Program-made: the position numbers and the translations under genes
Part shown: positions 18,291-26,253 of the stretch, in pieces
Layout of the letters: each line of letters starts with the position of its first letter
Numbering within the stretch: position 1 is the stretch's first letter
The notes under the pieces: model-generated
Told to the model about the DNA's origin: nothing
The model's input: the letters and a program-made list of their open reading frames with translations, nothing else
The model's database searches: none
NCBI RefSeq assembly: GCF_047730075.1
Contig: NZ_CP159831.1
Location: forward strand, 1,922,001-1,986,000
From: Njordibacter sp905182035
GTDB taxonomy: Bacteria > Pseudomonadota > Gammaproteobacteria > Pseudomonadales > Balneatricaceae
Reading direction: 5' to 3'
Length of the DNA: 64,000 nucleotides

Positions 18291-20069
18291 ATGCAAGTTT
18301 TCGGCGTTGTCGGATGGAAAAATAACGGCAAAACCACCCTCGTAGAGCGGCTCATAAGCCAGCTTACGCTAATGGGTTATAAAGTGTCGTCTGTTAAACA
18401 TGCCCACCATAAGGTGGACATTGACGAGCCGGGGCGCGACAGCTACCGACACCGCACTGCGGGCGCGACAGAGACCCTATTGGCCACGGAGCAACGCTGG
18501 GCGCTAATGCATGAATACCGTGAACAAGATACGCCTAAGCTAGAGCAGTTATTACACTTATTTGAACCCTGCGATTTAGTGATCGTGGAAGGTTATAAGG
18601 GAGCTAACCACCCTAAATTAGAAGTGGTGCGTAACCTTAACAAAGACGGTTTTTTAGCAGATCAAATGCCTAATATCGTGGCCGTGGCAACGGATAAAGA
18701 CGACTTGACCATTAACTTGCCCCAATTAGATATAAACAACATTCAACAAGTGGCCGATTTTGTATTACAACATACAGGACTTGTGGCTAAATCGGCTAAG
18801 TCTCCCAAAGTCAGCAACGATTGCTACAGCCCAGATCAACAGTTATTGCCTGCATCTACCGTATGGCAACGTATGCAAGAAGCTGTTTCGACCCAAGTTT
18901 TCTCTGTAACGCTGGCCATTGGCGACTGTATTAACCGCCGTTTAGCTGAAGATGTAACCACTTCATACGACAGTCCCCTGTTTAATAATGTTGCCGTAGA
19001 TGGTTATGCCTTTAACTATGATGATTTAACCAGCGCCAAGGATTTAAGCTTGCCAATAATGGCGGCAGAAGCCAACGCCGGCGGCAGCGCCAAACTTTCT
19101 TTGGCAAGTGGCCACTGTATTCGAGTACTGACGGGGGCTAGAATGCCTGCTGGCGCCAATACGGTGGTTATGCAAGAAGATGTCTCCATTACCAACGCTA
19201 GCGCTACCTTCCCAAGTGATTGTAAGGCAAACGCTAACTGGCGACCCCAAGGTGAAGACGTTAAGGCTGGCACAATCATCATAAGTAAAGGCCAGCAAAT
19301 ACGTCCCCAAGACATTGGCCTTGCTGCAGCCACAGGTCACGCCCAACTTAAGGTTTACAACAAAGTTAAAGTGGCTCTCTTTTCTACAGGTAACGAAGTC
19401 TACGAGTTGGGCGAAGAACTGCCAGAAGATGGCATATATGATGTTAATCGCCACTTACTTAAAGCACTACTTAAAAGCTTGCATTGCGAAGTCACAGATC
19501 TTGGTATTTTGGCCGACGATTACCACACAGTTGGTAATGCTCTAAGTGCTGCTAGTCAAAATCATCAATTGATTATTACCTCTGGCGGCGCCTCCACTGG
19601 CAGCCATGATCATGTGGCTACCGTATTAAGAGATATTGGCGAAGTTCACGGCTGGCGCGTGGCCATTAAACCTGGTCGCCCTCTCGCATTTGGTAAAGTT
19701 GGTAGTGCCTTTTTCTTAGGTTTGCCTGGCAACCCAGTAGCCGCTAATGTGTGTACGCTTATGTTTGGCCAGCCACTCATTAGAGCAATCGGTGGCGGTG
19801 GTTGGCAACGGCCTAAGTCGTATTTTCAAAAACTGGGTTTTGATGTCAAAAAGAAAGCGGGCCGAAGAGAATGGTTGCGGGTTTATCAAGCCGTGCAAAG
19901 CAACGGTGAAATATTACTTAAACGCAGCGCTTCCCATGGCTCTGGTATTCTCACATCCATGACCCGTGCAGATGGATTAGTGGAAATTGATGAAGCTACA
20001 AGCAGTTTACCAGAGGGTAGTTTGGTGGATTTTATACCCTTTGCAAGTTTTGGTATTGGTGATGCATAG
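18291..20069 (+). CDS. moeA: MobB-MoeA fusion protein (molybdenum cofactor synthesis)
   Basis: 592 residues from the ATG at 18291. Residues 1-170 are MobB-like, a GTP-binding adaptor with P-loop 'GWKNNGKTTL' and 'DLVIVEGYKGANHPKLEVVR'. From about residue 185 the rest is MoeA, which inserts molybdate into adenylylated molybdopterin: 'NNVAVDGYAFNYDDL', 'VLTGARMPAGANTVVMQED', 'LFSTGNEVYELGEELPEDG', 'ITSGGASTGSHDHV' and 'LPGNPVAANVC'. The two are separate genes in E. coli. Its product would mature the formate dehydrogenase encoded downstream. Confidence 0.95.
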   Translation: MQVFGVVGWKNNGKTTLVERLISQLTLMGYKVSSVKHAHHKVDIDEPGRDSYRHRTAGATETLLATEQRWALMHEYREQDTPKLEQLLHLFEPCDLVIVEGYKGANHPKLEVVRNLNKDGFLADQMPNIVAVATDKDDLTINLPQLDINNIQQVADFVLQHTGLVAKSAKSPKVSNDCYSPDQQLLPASTVWQRMQEAVSTQVFSVTLAIGDCINRRLAEDVTTSYDSPLFNNVAVDGYAFNYDDLTSAKDLSLPIMAAEANAGGSAKLSLASGHCIRVLTGARMPAGANTVVMQEDVSITNASATFPSDCKANANWRPQGEDVKAGTIIISKGQQIRPQDIGLAAATGHAQLKVYNKVKVALFSTGNEVYELGEELPEDGIYDVNRHLLKALLKSLHCEVTDLGILADDYHTVGNALSAASQNHQLIITSGGASTGSHDHVATVLRDIGEVHGWRVAIKPGRPLAFGKVGSAFFLGLPGNPVAANVCTLMFGQPLIRAIGGGGWQRPKSYFQKLGFDVKKKAGRREWLRVYQAVQSNGEILLKRSASHGSGILTSMTRADGLVEIDEATSSLPEGSLVDFIPFASFGIGDA

Positions 20070-20092
20070 CCGATAAGGCGTTTTGCTAGTAT

Positions 20093-20422
20093 TTATCCGT
20101 TGCGCCAACCAAATACAATAATAGACATTCCTAGCAGCACCACACCTGCTCCCAGCCAATCCAAGGCGGTTGGCTTTATATCATCAACAACTCTTAGCCA
20201 AACCAGTGCCGTTGCCACATAAACACCACCATAGGCGGCATACACTCTGCCACTTGCAGCTGGGTGCAGAGTTAACAGCCAAACAAATAAGCCCAAACTG
20301 ACCACAGCAGGAATTAATAGCCAGCTAGGTCCGTCCTTGCGCAACCAAAGATAGGGTAGGAAGCAACCCACAATTTCGGCTAGTGCAGTTAAGACAAAAA
20401 GGCCTGTTGTTTTTAAAATCAA
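20093..20422 (-). CDS. ynfA: YnfA-family small membrane protein (UPF0060)
   Basis: 109 residues, four membrane segments, with the family sequences 'TALAEIVGCFLPYLWLRKDG' and 'GRVYAAYGGVYVATALVWL'. YnfA resembles small multidrug resistance transporters; an efflux role is reported in enterobacteria but is not shown here. The start overlaps the end of the nitrilase-family gene by 4 bases, so the two are translationally coupled. Confidence 0.92.
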   Translation of the reverse strand: MILKTTGLFVLTALAEIVGCFLPYLWLRKDGPSWLLIPAVVSLGLFVWLLTLHPAASGRVYAAYGGVYVATALVWLRVVDDIKPTALDWLGAGVVLLGMSIIVFGWRNG

Positions 20423-21240
20423 ATCAAACCTCTAGCTTGTATAACATGCCTACAATCCGTCAGGTATGGCAAGCGGGCTTGAGCTAATTTGACGCGTTCA
20501 AGCTTGATTGTAGCAACAATTAACGCTTCATCAGAACCTGCACGAGCTAAGTCTTGCTCGTCTTGCTGCTGTCGTCCTATGGGACAACCAATAAAACTCT
20601 CACCCAAAAAAGCCATGCCATTCTCTTCGCCACAATAGTTTGCGTATACAAAATAAACACCGTTCTCATAACCCCGTGTAGGCATCATTTGTTGTGCTAC
20701 CCAACCCCACTGACTACCCAGCGCTGTAGGCACCAGAATGATATCTGCACCGGCTAAAGCTAGCTGGCGTGAAAGCTCTGGGAATTCTGCGTCATAACAA
20801 ATTAGCATGCCAATGTTGAAACCACGCCACCTAAACAAGCCAATGCCATTGCCCTTAGTAAAGTATGTGGCTTCAAAACCAGGGGGCAATAACCGCTTCC
20901 GATATTGACCCAGCACGTTACCTTTTGGGCCTATACATTGAGCTGCATTGTATAGCTTTACTCCATCACGCTCGGCAAAACCATAGTGAATGGCAATGTG
21001 ATACTTTTTTGCCAACATCGTTATGGCTTTTGCAGTTACGCCATCAGTAGTTTCTGCCAACTTCTCTATTAACGACCCCGCGTTATAACCACTGACAAAG
21101 AGTTCTGGCAAAACCAACAGCTCCACAGCTTGTGCTTTTGCAAGCTGTAACTGTTCGTCTAGCCATTGAATACGCGCATCCCCTGCCTCTCTACTAGCAT
21201 CAACTTGAGCTACTGCAACTATAAGATTGGTATCGGCCAT
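20419..21240 (-). CDS. Carbon-nitrogen hydrolase (nitrilase superfamily)
   Basis: 273 residues. The Glu-Lys-Cys catalytic triad is in place: Glu in 'LVLPELFVSGYN' near residue 46, Lys in 'QYRKRLLPPG' near 115 and Cys in 'GMLICYDAEFPE' near 148. Family members hydrolyse amides or N-carbamoyl compounds in the cytoplasm. The start codon overlaps the stop of an upstream M24 peptidase/creatinase remnant (TAATG), so the two were once an operon. Together with sarcosine oxidase this is compatible with creatine or N-carbamoyl degradation, but no exact substrate can be given. Confidence 0.9.
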   Translation of the reverse strand: MADTNLIVAVAQVDASREAGDARIQWLDEQLQLAKAQAVELLVLPELFVSGYNAGSLIEKLAETTDGVTAKAITMLAKKYHIAIHYGFAERDGVKLYNAAQCIGPKGNVLGQYRKRLLPPGFEATYFTKGNGIGLFRWRGFNIGMLICYDAEFPELSRQLALAGADIILVPTALGSQWGWVAQQMMPTRGYENGVYFVYANYCGEENGMAFLGESFIGCPIGRQQQDEQDLARAGSDEALIVATIKLERVKLAQARLPYLTDCRHVIQARGLI

Positions 21241-21381
21241 TAGCTCTTGGTCACAAGCAACCGACGTGGGTATTGCGTGAGGTATTCACAGCCATTTTGT
21301 GTCACCACGATAGAATCACCAATACGACCTGCAGTTTCACCATCAATAAAAATACCGCCATCTACATTACCTTTGTTGGGC
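21240..21381 (-). pseudogene. C-terminal remnant of an M24 peptidase / creatinase-like gene
   Basis: Reading the minus strand upstream of the nitrilase-family gene gives about 44 residues: 'NKGNVDGGIFIDGETA', then 'GRIGDSIVVTQNGCEYLTQY', then 'PRRLLVTKS' and a stop whose last base overlaps the next ATG. This is the usual C-terminal strand pair of M24 family proteins (aminopeptidase P, creatinase, DddP type). No start or upstream part exists: mobA coding sequence begins immediately, and its stop falls inside the remnant. A deletion between mobA and this gene is the simplest explanation. Confidence 0.65.
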
Positions 21382-21993
21382 CAGTTGTTGCTCACCTATG
21401 GCAATATCTTCTGGTTTATTGACGTTGAAAAATGGATTGTGAGTTAATTCATCAAACGCCACATCTGCAACACCGTAAGGCGCAGTAAAACGATCTACTT
21501 TACGTATATCATCTTCCACCAAAGCTTTGTAAAGATCATCAAACAAGTCTACCGGCCACAAGCCAAACACTGGTTGAGTGCGACCTTGGTAGCTAGCACA
21601 AGCGAGACGCCGACCTTTTAGTTGCATCAATTCTAGCATTCGTGTGACGTAATCAGCTGGGAAAAATGGTGTATCCGCGGCTACAGTAATAATGTGCGTG
21701 ATACTAGGCTGGTTTTGTTTAACCCAAGCCATAGCAGACACCACACCGGCTAAAGGGCCAGCAAAATCTGGCACTATATCGGCCTGTACAGGTAAGTTAA
21801 ATTCAGCAAAACGTTGTGGATCACCATTGGCATTAATAATGACTGTTTGTAACTGGTTTTGAGCGGATTCAATCACATAATCCAAGATTCGCCGGCCGCC
21901 TAATTTGAGCATAGACTTATCACCACCGCCCATACGCCGTGCTAGTCCACCTGCCAGAATGACACCAACAACTTGACCAGGTTTAATCTGCAT
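21367..21993 (-). CDS. mobA: Molybdenum cofactor guanylyltransferase
   Basis: 208 residues from the ATG at 21993 (AAGGA upstream); it overlaps fdhD by 11 bases. The nucleotidyltransferase loop 'GVILAGGLARRMGGGDKSML' starts near residue 9 and 'TVAADTPFFPADYV' carries the metal-binding Asp. It attaches GMP to molybdopterin to make the bis-MGD cofactor that formate dehydrogenase needs. The last residues run into the M24 remnant, so the exact C-terminus may have changed in the deletion. Confidence 0.93.
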   Translation of the reverse strand: MQIKPGQVVGVILAGGLARRMGGGDKSMLKLGGRRILDYVIESAQNQLQTVIINANGDPQRFAEFNLPVQADIVPDFAGPLAGVVSAMAWVKQNQPSITHIITVAADTPFFPADYVTRMLELMQLKGRRLACASYQGRTQPVFGLWPVDLFDDLYKALVEDDIRKVDRFTAPYGVADVAFDELTHNPFFNVNKPEDIAIGEQQLAQQR

Positions 21994-22891
21994 TTGTGCG
22001 TCCTTCCTTTTTGCGACCTGCACCTTTTGACTTATGTGGCGGTTCATCTTCTATTTGGCTGGCATCCACATCGTAAATTAATCGTTCATAACCTGCCAAG
22101 GCAACAAATTTTCGGCCTTTAGCTCTGCCTATAAGGGTTAACCCTGCCTTACGGGCTAAATCTACACCCCAAGCGGTAAAGCCAGAACGGGAAACAAGTA
22201 TAGGAATACGCATTTGAACAGTTTTAATCACCATCTCAGACGTAAGGCGACCAGTGGTGTAAAAACACTTATCTTCGGGGCTAATGTTATGCTTAAACAT
22301 GTAGCCAGCTATCTTATCGATGGCATTGTGGCGACCTACATCTTCCATATAAACCAATGGCTGTGCTTGGTGACATAAGACACAGCCATGGATGGCTCCC
22401 GCCTTTTGATAAATGCTGGGCGTGGTGTTGATTTGGCGGGATAATTGATACAACCAGCTGGTATGAAGACGCGCTTCTTCGGCAAGTTTAATGGTATCAA
22501 ACTTCTCCATAATATCGCCAAACACAGTGCCTTGGGCACAGCCAGACGTACGGACCTTCTTCTTTAACTTGTCTTCGTAGTTGGTTTCCCGCTGGGTGCG
22601 AACAATCGCTACTTCTAGATCTTCATCATAATCAATGCCAGTGACTACGTCGTCAGCGCGCAACATGTTTTGATTGAGCAAAAAGCCTAAAGCCAAATAT
22701 TCTGGATGATCACCCAAAGTCATCAAAGTCACAATTTCTTGCTTGTTGAGATAAACCGTAAGGCCTCGTTCAGTAACCACGTCTACCTCAACCTCCGTAC
22801 CTGTGTGGTCACGACCAGTCACATGGCTAGTGAGGCTAGTATCATCTGGATTGGGATAAATGAGATAACCTGAAAGGTCTGCAATCTTCAT
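21983..22891 (-). CDS. fdhD: Formate dehydrogenase accessory sulfurtransferase FdhD
   Basis: 302 residues. The key loop 'RTSGCAQGTVFG' holds one conserved Cys, and 'GCVLCHQ' is a further Cys motif; 'EDVGRHNAIDKIAGYMF', 'YTTGRLTSEMV' and 'SRSGFTAWGVDLAR' are diagnostic. FdhD moves sulfur to the molybdenum cofactor before it enters formate dehydrogenase. The C-terminus has a basic tail (residues ~283-302). It overlaps yaiI by 4 bases and mobA by 11, forming a tight yaiI-fdhD-mobA operon. Confidence 0.95.
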   Translation of the reverse strand: MKIADLSGYLIYPNPDDTSLTSHVTGRDHTGTEVEVDVVTERGLTVYLNKQEIVTLMTLGDHPEYLALGFLLNQNMLRADDVVTGIDYDEDLEVAIVRTQRETNYEDKLKKKVRTSGCAQGTVFGDIMEKFDTIKLAEEARLHTSWLYQLSRQINTTPSIYQKAGAIHGCVLCHQAQPLVYMEDVGRHNAIDKIAGYMFKHNISPEDKCFYTTGRLTSEMVIKTVQMRIPILVSRSGFTAWGVDLARKAGLTLIGRAKGRKFVALAGYERLIYDVDASQIEDEPPHKSKGAGRKKEGRTNAD

Positions 22892-23361
22892 AAAACGGTC
22901 TCCGGAGCTTGAGTTTTAGTCTGCTTTGAGATCCACCGATCTAGTTGATTAGCAAAGGTCTGTCGATCTGCATGATTCATGGCCGCAGGTCCACCCGTTT
23001 GCACGCCACTGTTACGCAGTGTCTCCATAAAATCACGCATATTTAAGCGCTGACGTATGGTTTCTTTGGTATAAGATTCGCCACGAGGGCTAAGGGCTTG
23101 AGCGCCCTTCTCTACTACTTCTGCAGCTAAAGGAATGTCTGAGGTAATCACCAGATCACCGGCAACCACACGTTTAACAATTTCGTTATCAGCCACATCA
23201 AAACCAGAACCCACCTGCACCATACTGATGACTTTAGAAGGTGGCGTGACAATATATTGGTTGGCTACCAAGGTCGTAACAGTTTGCGTGCGCTCTGCAG
23301 CACGAAATAAGATCTCTTTAATGACGCCTGGGCAGGCGTCGGCGTCAACCCAAATTGGCAT
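22888..23361 (-). CDS. yaiI: YaiI/YqxD family protein (UPF0178)
   Basis: 157 residues with the family start 'IWVDADACPGVIKEI' and 'VVAGDLVITSDIPLAAEVVE', a PIN-like fold with conserved Asp residues. The function is not established; a nuclease-like role is suggested by the fold. It is the first gene of the fdhD-mobA operon, downstream of the fdh terminator. Confidence 0.92.
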   Translation of the reverse strand: MPIWVDADACPGVIKEILFRAAERTQTVTTLVANQYIVTPPSKVISMVQVGSGFDVADNEIVKRVVAGDLVITSDIPLAAEVVEKGAQALSPRGESYTKETIRQRLNMRDFMETLRNSGVQTGGPAAMNHADRQTFANQLDRWISKQTKTQAPETVL

Positions 23362-23409
23362 ATTGAAGACTAAGATAATTAGCTAATGGTGTATTGTGCA
23401 TGAATGCAT

Positions 23410-23438
23410 AAAAAAGGCCAGCATAAGCTGACCTTTTT
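23410..23438 (-). terminator. Terminator downstream of fdhA
   Basis: GGCCAGC (23416-23422), loop ATAA, GCTGACC (23427-23433) with one mismatch, flanked by A and T tracts on both sides, so it can act in either direction. It resembles the sox operon terminator at 12796-12819. Confidence 0.78.
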
Positions 23439-23487
23439 GGCATTGTTAAAACCCATAAGACCTAAGATCTGACAGGCTTAAAGCAAC

Positions 23488-26253
23488 TTAGCCAACGCGC
23501 TCAATACGCGAAGCACAGAACTTAAATTCAGGGATCTTACCCACTGGATCAAGCGCTGCGTTAGTGAGCATATTGGCAGAAGCTTCTACGTAGCAGAATG
23601 GAATAAAGATCACGCCAGCTGGTACATCAGCGTCTTCACGAGCCATTATATCTATGCTACCACGACGAGTAGAGACACGGATCATATCGCCAGCCTTGGC
23701 ACCAATTTTGGTTAATTCTTCACGGCTCAAAGTAGCTACAGCTTCTGGCTCAAGAGCATCCAAAACAGATGCACGACGGGTCATGGAGCCAGTGTGCCAA
23801 TGTTCTAGCTGACGGCCAGTAGTAAGGATGACTGGGTACTCATCATCTGGACGTTCATCAGGCTCTACGATGTCTGCAGCAACAAATTTACCGCGACCAC
23901 CTTCAATAGGGAAGCTATCGATAAACACGATGTCACTGCCCGGATGATCCTCAGCAGGGCAAGGGTATGTTACTGAGTGTTCGCTTTCTAGGCGCTCCCA
24001 AGTCAAGTTATTCAAACTTGGCATGGCTTGCTTCATTTCTGCAAACACATCTTTTGGATGGGTGTAAGTCCACTTTAAGCCCATACGGTTAGCCAATTCT
24101 TGGATAATCCACCAATCCTGACGTGCATCTCCAGGTGGATTCACTGCTTGGCGACCCATCTGCACAGTACGGTTGGTGTTAGACGCTGTGCCATCTTTCT
24201 CTGGCCATGCTGAAGCAGGCAGAACAACATCGGCATACATCGCTGTTTCTGTCACATACAAGTCTTGCACAACTAAATGCTCAAGCTTAGCCAAGGCCGC
24301 ACGGGCGTGGTGTAAGTCTGGATCAGACATGGCTGGGTTTTCACCTTCCACATACATACCTGTTACTGAACCATCATGAACAGCATTCATGGTTTCTACC
24401 ACAGTAAGGCCTGGCTCATCAGAAAGTTCAGTGCCCCATAGGTCTTCAAACATGGCTTTAACGTTACCCGAGTCAACGGGCTTGTAGTCTGGGTACATCA
24501 TCGGGATAAGACCTGCATCCGATGCACCTTGTACGTTGTTCTGACCACGCAGTGGGTGTAAGCCAGTACCTTCACGACCAATTTGACCTGTCATCAACGC
24601 CACAGAAATCATAGCGCGGCAGTTGTCAGTACCGTGAATGTGTTGTGATACACCCATACCCCAGAAGATCATGGAGTTGTTAGCAGTGGCATATAAACGT
24701 GCAACTTCGCGAATTAGCTCTGCATCTACGCCACAAATTGGTGACATGGCCTCAGGGGTATAGTGCTTAACGTGTTCTTTCACCATCTCGAAACCAGTGG
24801 TCATAGAATCGATGTACTTTTGGTTGTATAGCTCTTCTGTAACGATGACATTCATGATGGCATTCCAGAAGCTGACATCGCTACCTGGCTTAAACTGAAT
24901 CATGTGACTGGCGTATGTCTTCATTGCCAGACCACGCGGATCTAGAACGATAATCTTGGTACCATTCTTTGCAGCTTGCTTAAAGAAGGTTGCAGCAACG
25001 GGGTGGTTACTAGAGGGATTAGCGCCAGTAATCACAACAACGTCAGCGTTTTTGGCCTGCATGAAGGATGCAGATACTGCACCAGAACCCAGACCTTCCA
25101 ACAATGCCATTACCGATGAGGCATGGCATAAACGAGTACAGTGGTCTACGTTGTTACTACCAAAACCTGTACGCACCAGCTTTTGGAACAAGTAAGCTTC
25201 TTCGTTAGAACCTTTGGCACTTCCAAAACCTGCAAGGGCTTTTTTGCCTTGGCTATCACGGATTTTGCTCAAGCCATTAGCTGCAAAATCCAATGCTTCA
25301 TCCCAACTCGCCTCTCGAAAGTGAGTTAAAGGCTTAGCTGGATCAAAGTCGTTATGAATGCCTTTGCGTGCGCCTTCAAGGCGAATCAATGGCTTAGTTA
25401 AACGGTCGCCATGGTGAATATAGTCAGAACCAAAACGGCCCTTAACACACAAGCGGCTTTGGTTCGCTGGGCCGTCGCGGCCATCAACGTAAACAATACG
25501 TTCATCTTTAACATGGTACGTTAGCTGGCAACCTACACCACAATACTGGCATACGCTGTCTACTTTTCGGTCGTAGTCTGCACTGTCGCCCTTGCCTTCT
25601 TCGCTAGTTACAGAAGCAGGCATCAAGGCACCCGTAGGACAAGCCTGAACACATTCTCCACAATTAACGCAGGTAGAATCGCCCATAGGGTCGTCAAAGT
25701 CGAATACAACCTTAGAATCTGAACCTCGGTTAGCCATGCCAATCACGTCGTTCACTTGAACTTCGCGGCAAGCAACAACACACAAATTACAGTTAATACA
25801 AGATTGTAGGTTAACACGCATCGCCTTACTGCTATTGTCTGCACAAGGCTTTATAGTTTCGTCAAAACGAGCTTCAGTAGCGTCTACGGCCAACAAATCG
25901 GCCATAACCCAAAAATGTGAGCTCTTGTCTGGTGACTCTTCGCGTTCTGGCTGGTCGGTGGCTAATAACTCCAACACCATTTTACGAGAAACTTGAGCAC
26001 GGTCTGATGTAGCACTGGAAACGACCATGCCTTCAGTAGGTGAGCGCAAGCAAGAAGGCGCCAATACACGCTCGCCTTCAATTTCTACCATACAGACGCG
26101 GCAGTTGCCGTCTGCACGGTAGCCAGGCTCTGGCTTGTAACATAGGTGAGGAATAGTTTCGCCCATACGCTTAGCAACTTGCCAAATGCTCTCGCCCGCT
26201 TTAGCCGTTACTTTCTCACCATCGAGGGTGAAATTGATGATATCTTGACTCAT
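23488..26253 (-). CDS. fdhA: Formate dehydrogenase alpha subunit (Mo/W bis-MGD, NAD-type)
   Basis: 921 residues. The N-terminus is a [2Fe-2S] domain ('HLCYKPEPGYRADGNCRVCM'), followed by two [4Fe-4S] ferredoxin repeats ('CINCNLCVVACREVQ', 'CVNCGECVQACPTGAL'), the molybdopterin-domain cluster 'CQYCGVGCQLTYHV' near residue 235 and a C-terminal dinucleotide-binding domain ('TTGRQLEHWHTGSMTRR'). The active-site residue is Cys in 'CTRLCHASSV', not selenocysteine. It oxidises formate to CO2 in the cytoplasm and passes electrons to the beta subunit. The start overlaps fdhB by 4 bases (ATGA). Confidence 0.96.
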   Translation of the reverse strand: MSQDIINFTLDGEKVTAKAGESIWQVAKRMGETIPHLCYKPEPGYRADGNCRVCMVEIEGERVLAPSCLRSPTEGMVVSSATSDRAQVSRKMVLELLATDQPEREESPDKSSHFWVMADLLAVDATEARFDETIKPCADNSSKAMRVNLQSCINCNLCVVACREVQVNDVIGMANRGSDSKVVFDFDDPMGDSTCVNCGECVQACPTGALMPASVTSEEGKGDSADYDRKVDSVCQYCGVGCQLTYHVKDERIVYVDGRDGPANQSRLCVKGRFGSDYIHHGDRLTKPLIRLEGARKGIHNDFDPAKPLTHFREASWDEALDFAANGLSKIRDSQGKKALAGFGSAKGSNEEAYLFQKLVRTGFGSNNVDHCTRLCHASSVMALLEGLGSGAVSASFMQAKNADVVVITGANPSSNHPVAATFFKQAAKNGTKIIVLDPRGLAMKTYASHMIQFKPGSDVSFWNAIMNVIVTEELYNQKYIDSMTTGFEMVKEHVKHYTPEAMSPICGVDAELIREVARLYATANNSMIFWGMGVSQHIHGTDNCRAMISVALMTGQIGREGTGLHPLRGQNNVQGASDAGLIPMMYPDYKPVDSGNVKAMFEDLWGTELSDEPGLTVVETMNAVHDGSVTGMYVEGENPAMSDPDLHHARAALAKLEHLVVQDLYVTETAMYADVVLPASAWPEKDGTASNTNRTVQMGRQAVNPPGDARQDWWIIQELANRMGLKWTYTHPKDVFAEMKQAMPSLNNLTWERLESEHSVTYPCPAEDHPGSDIVFIDSFPIEGGRGKFVAADIVEPDERPDDEYPVILTTGRQLEHWHTGSMTRRASVLDALEPEAVATLSREELTKIGAKAGDMIRVSTRRGSIDIMAREDADVPAGVIFIPFCYVEASANMLTNAALDPVGKIPEFKFCASRIERVG

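Noticed and set aside
12796..23438. Dispersed repeat family (hairpins at 12796-12819 and 23410-23438)
   Set aside because: Both sit directly after operon ends and have T tracts, so two similar terminators explain them; two copies do not show a mobile repeat.
24900..25200. Selenocysteine in formate dehydrogenase
   Set aside because: The catalytic position is an ordinary Cys codon in 'CTRLCHASSV', and the frame has no internal TGA.
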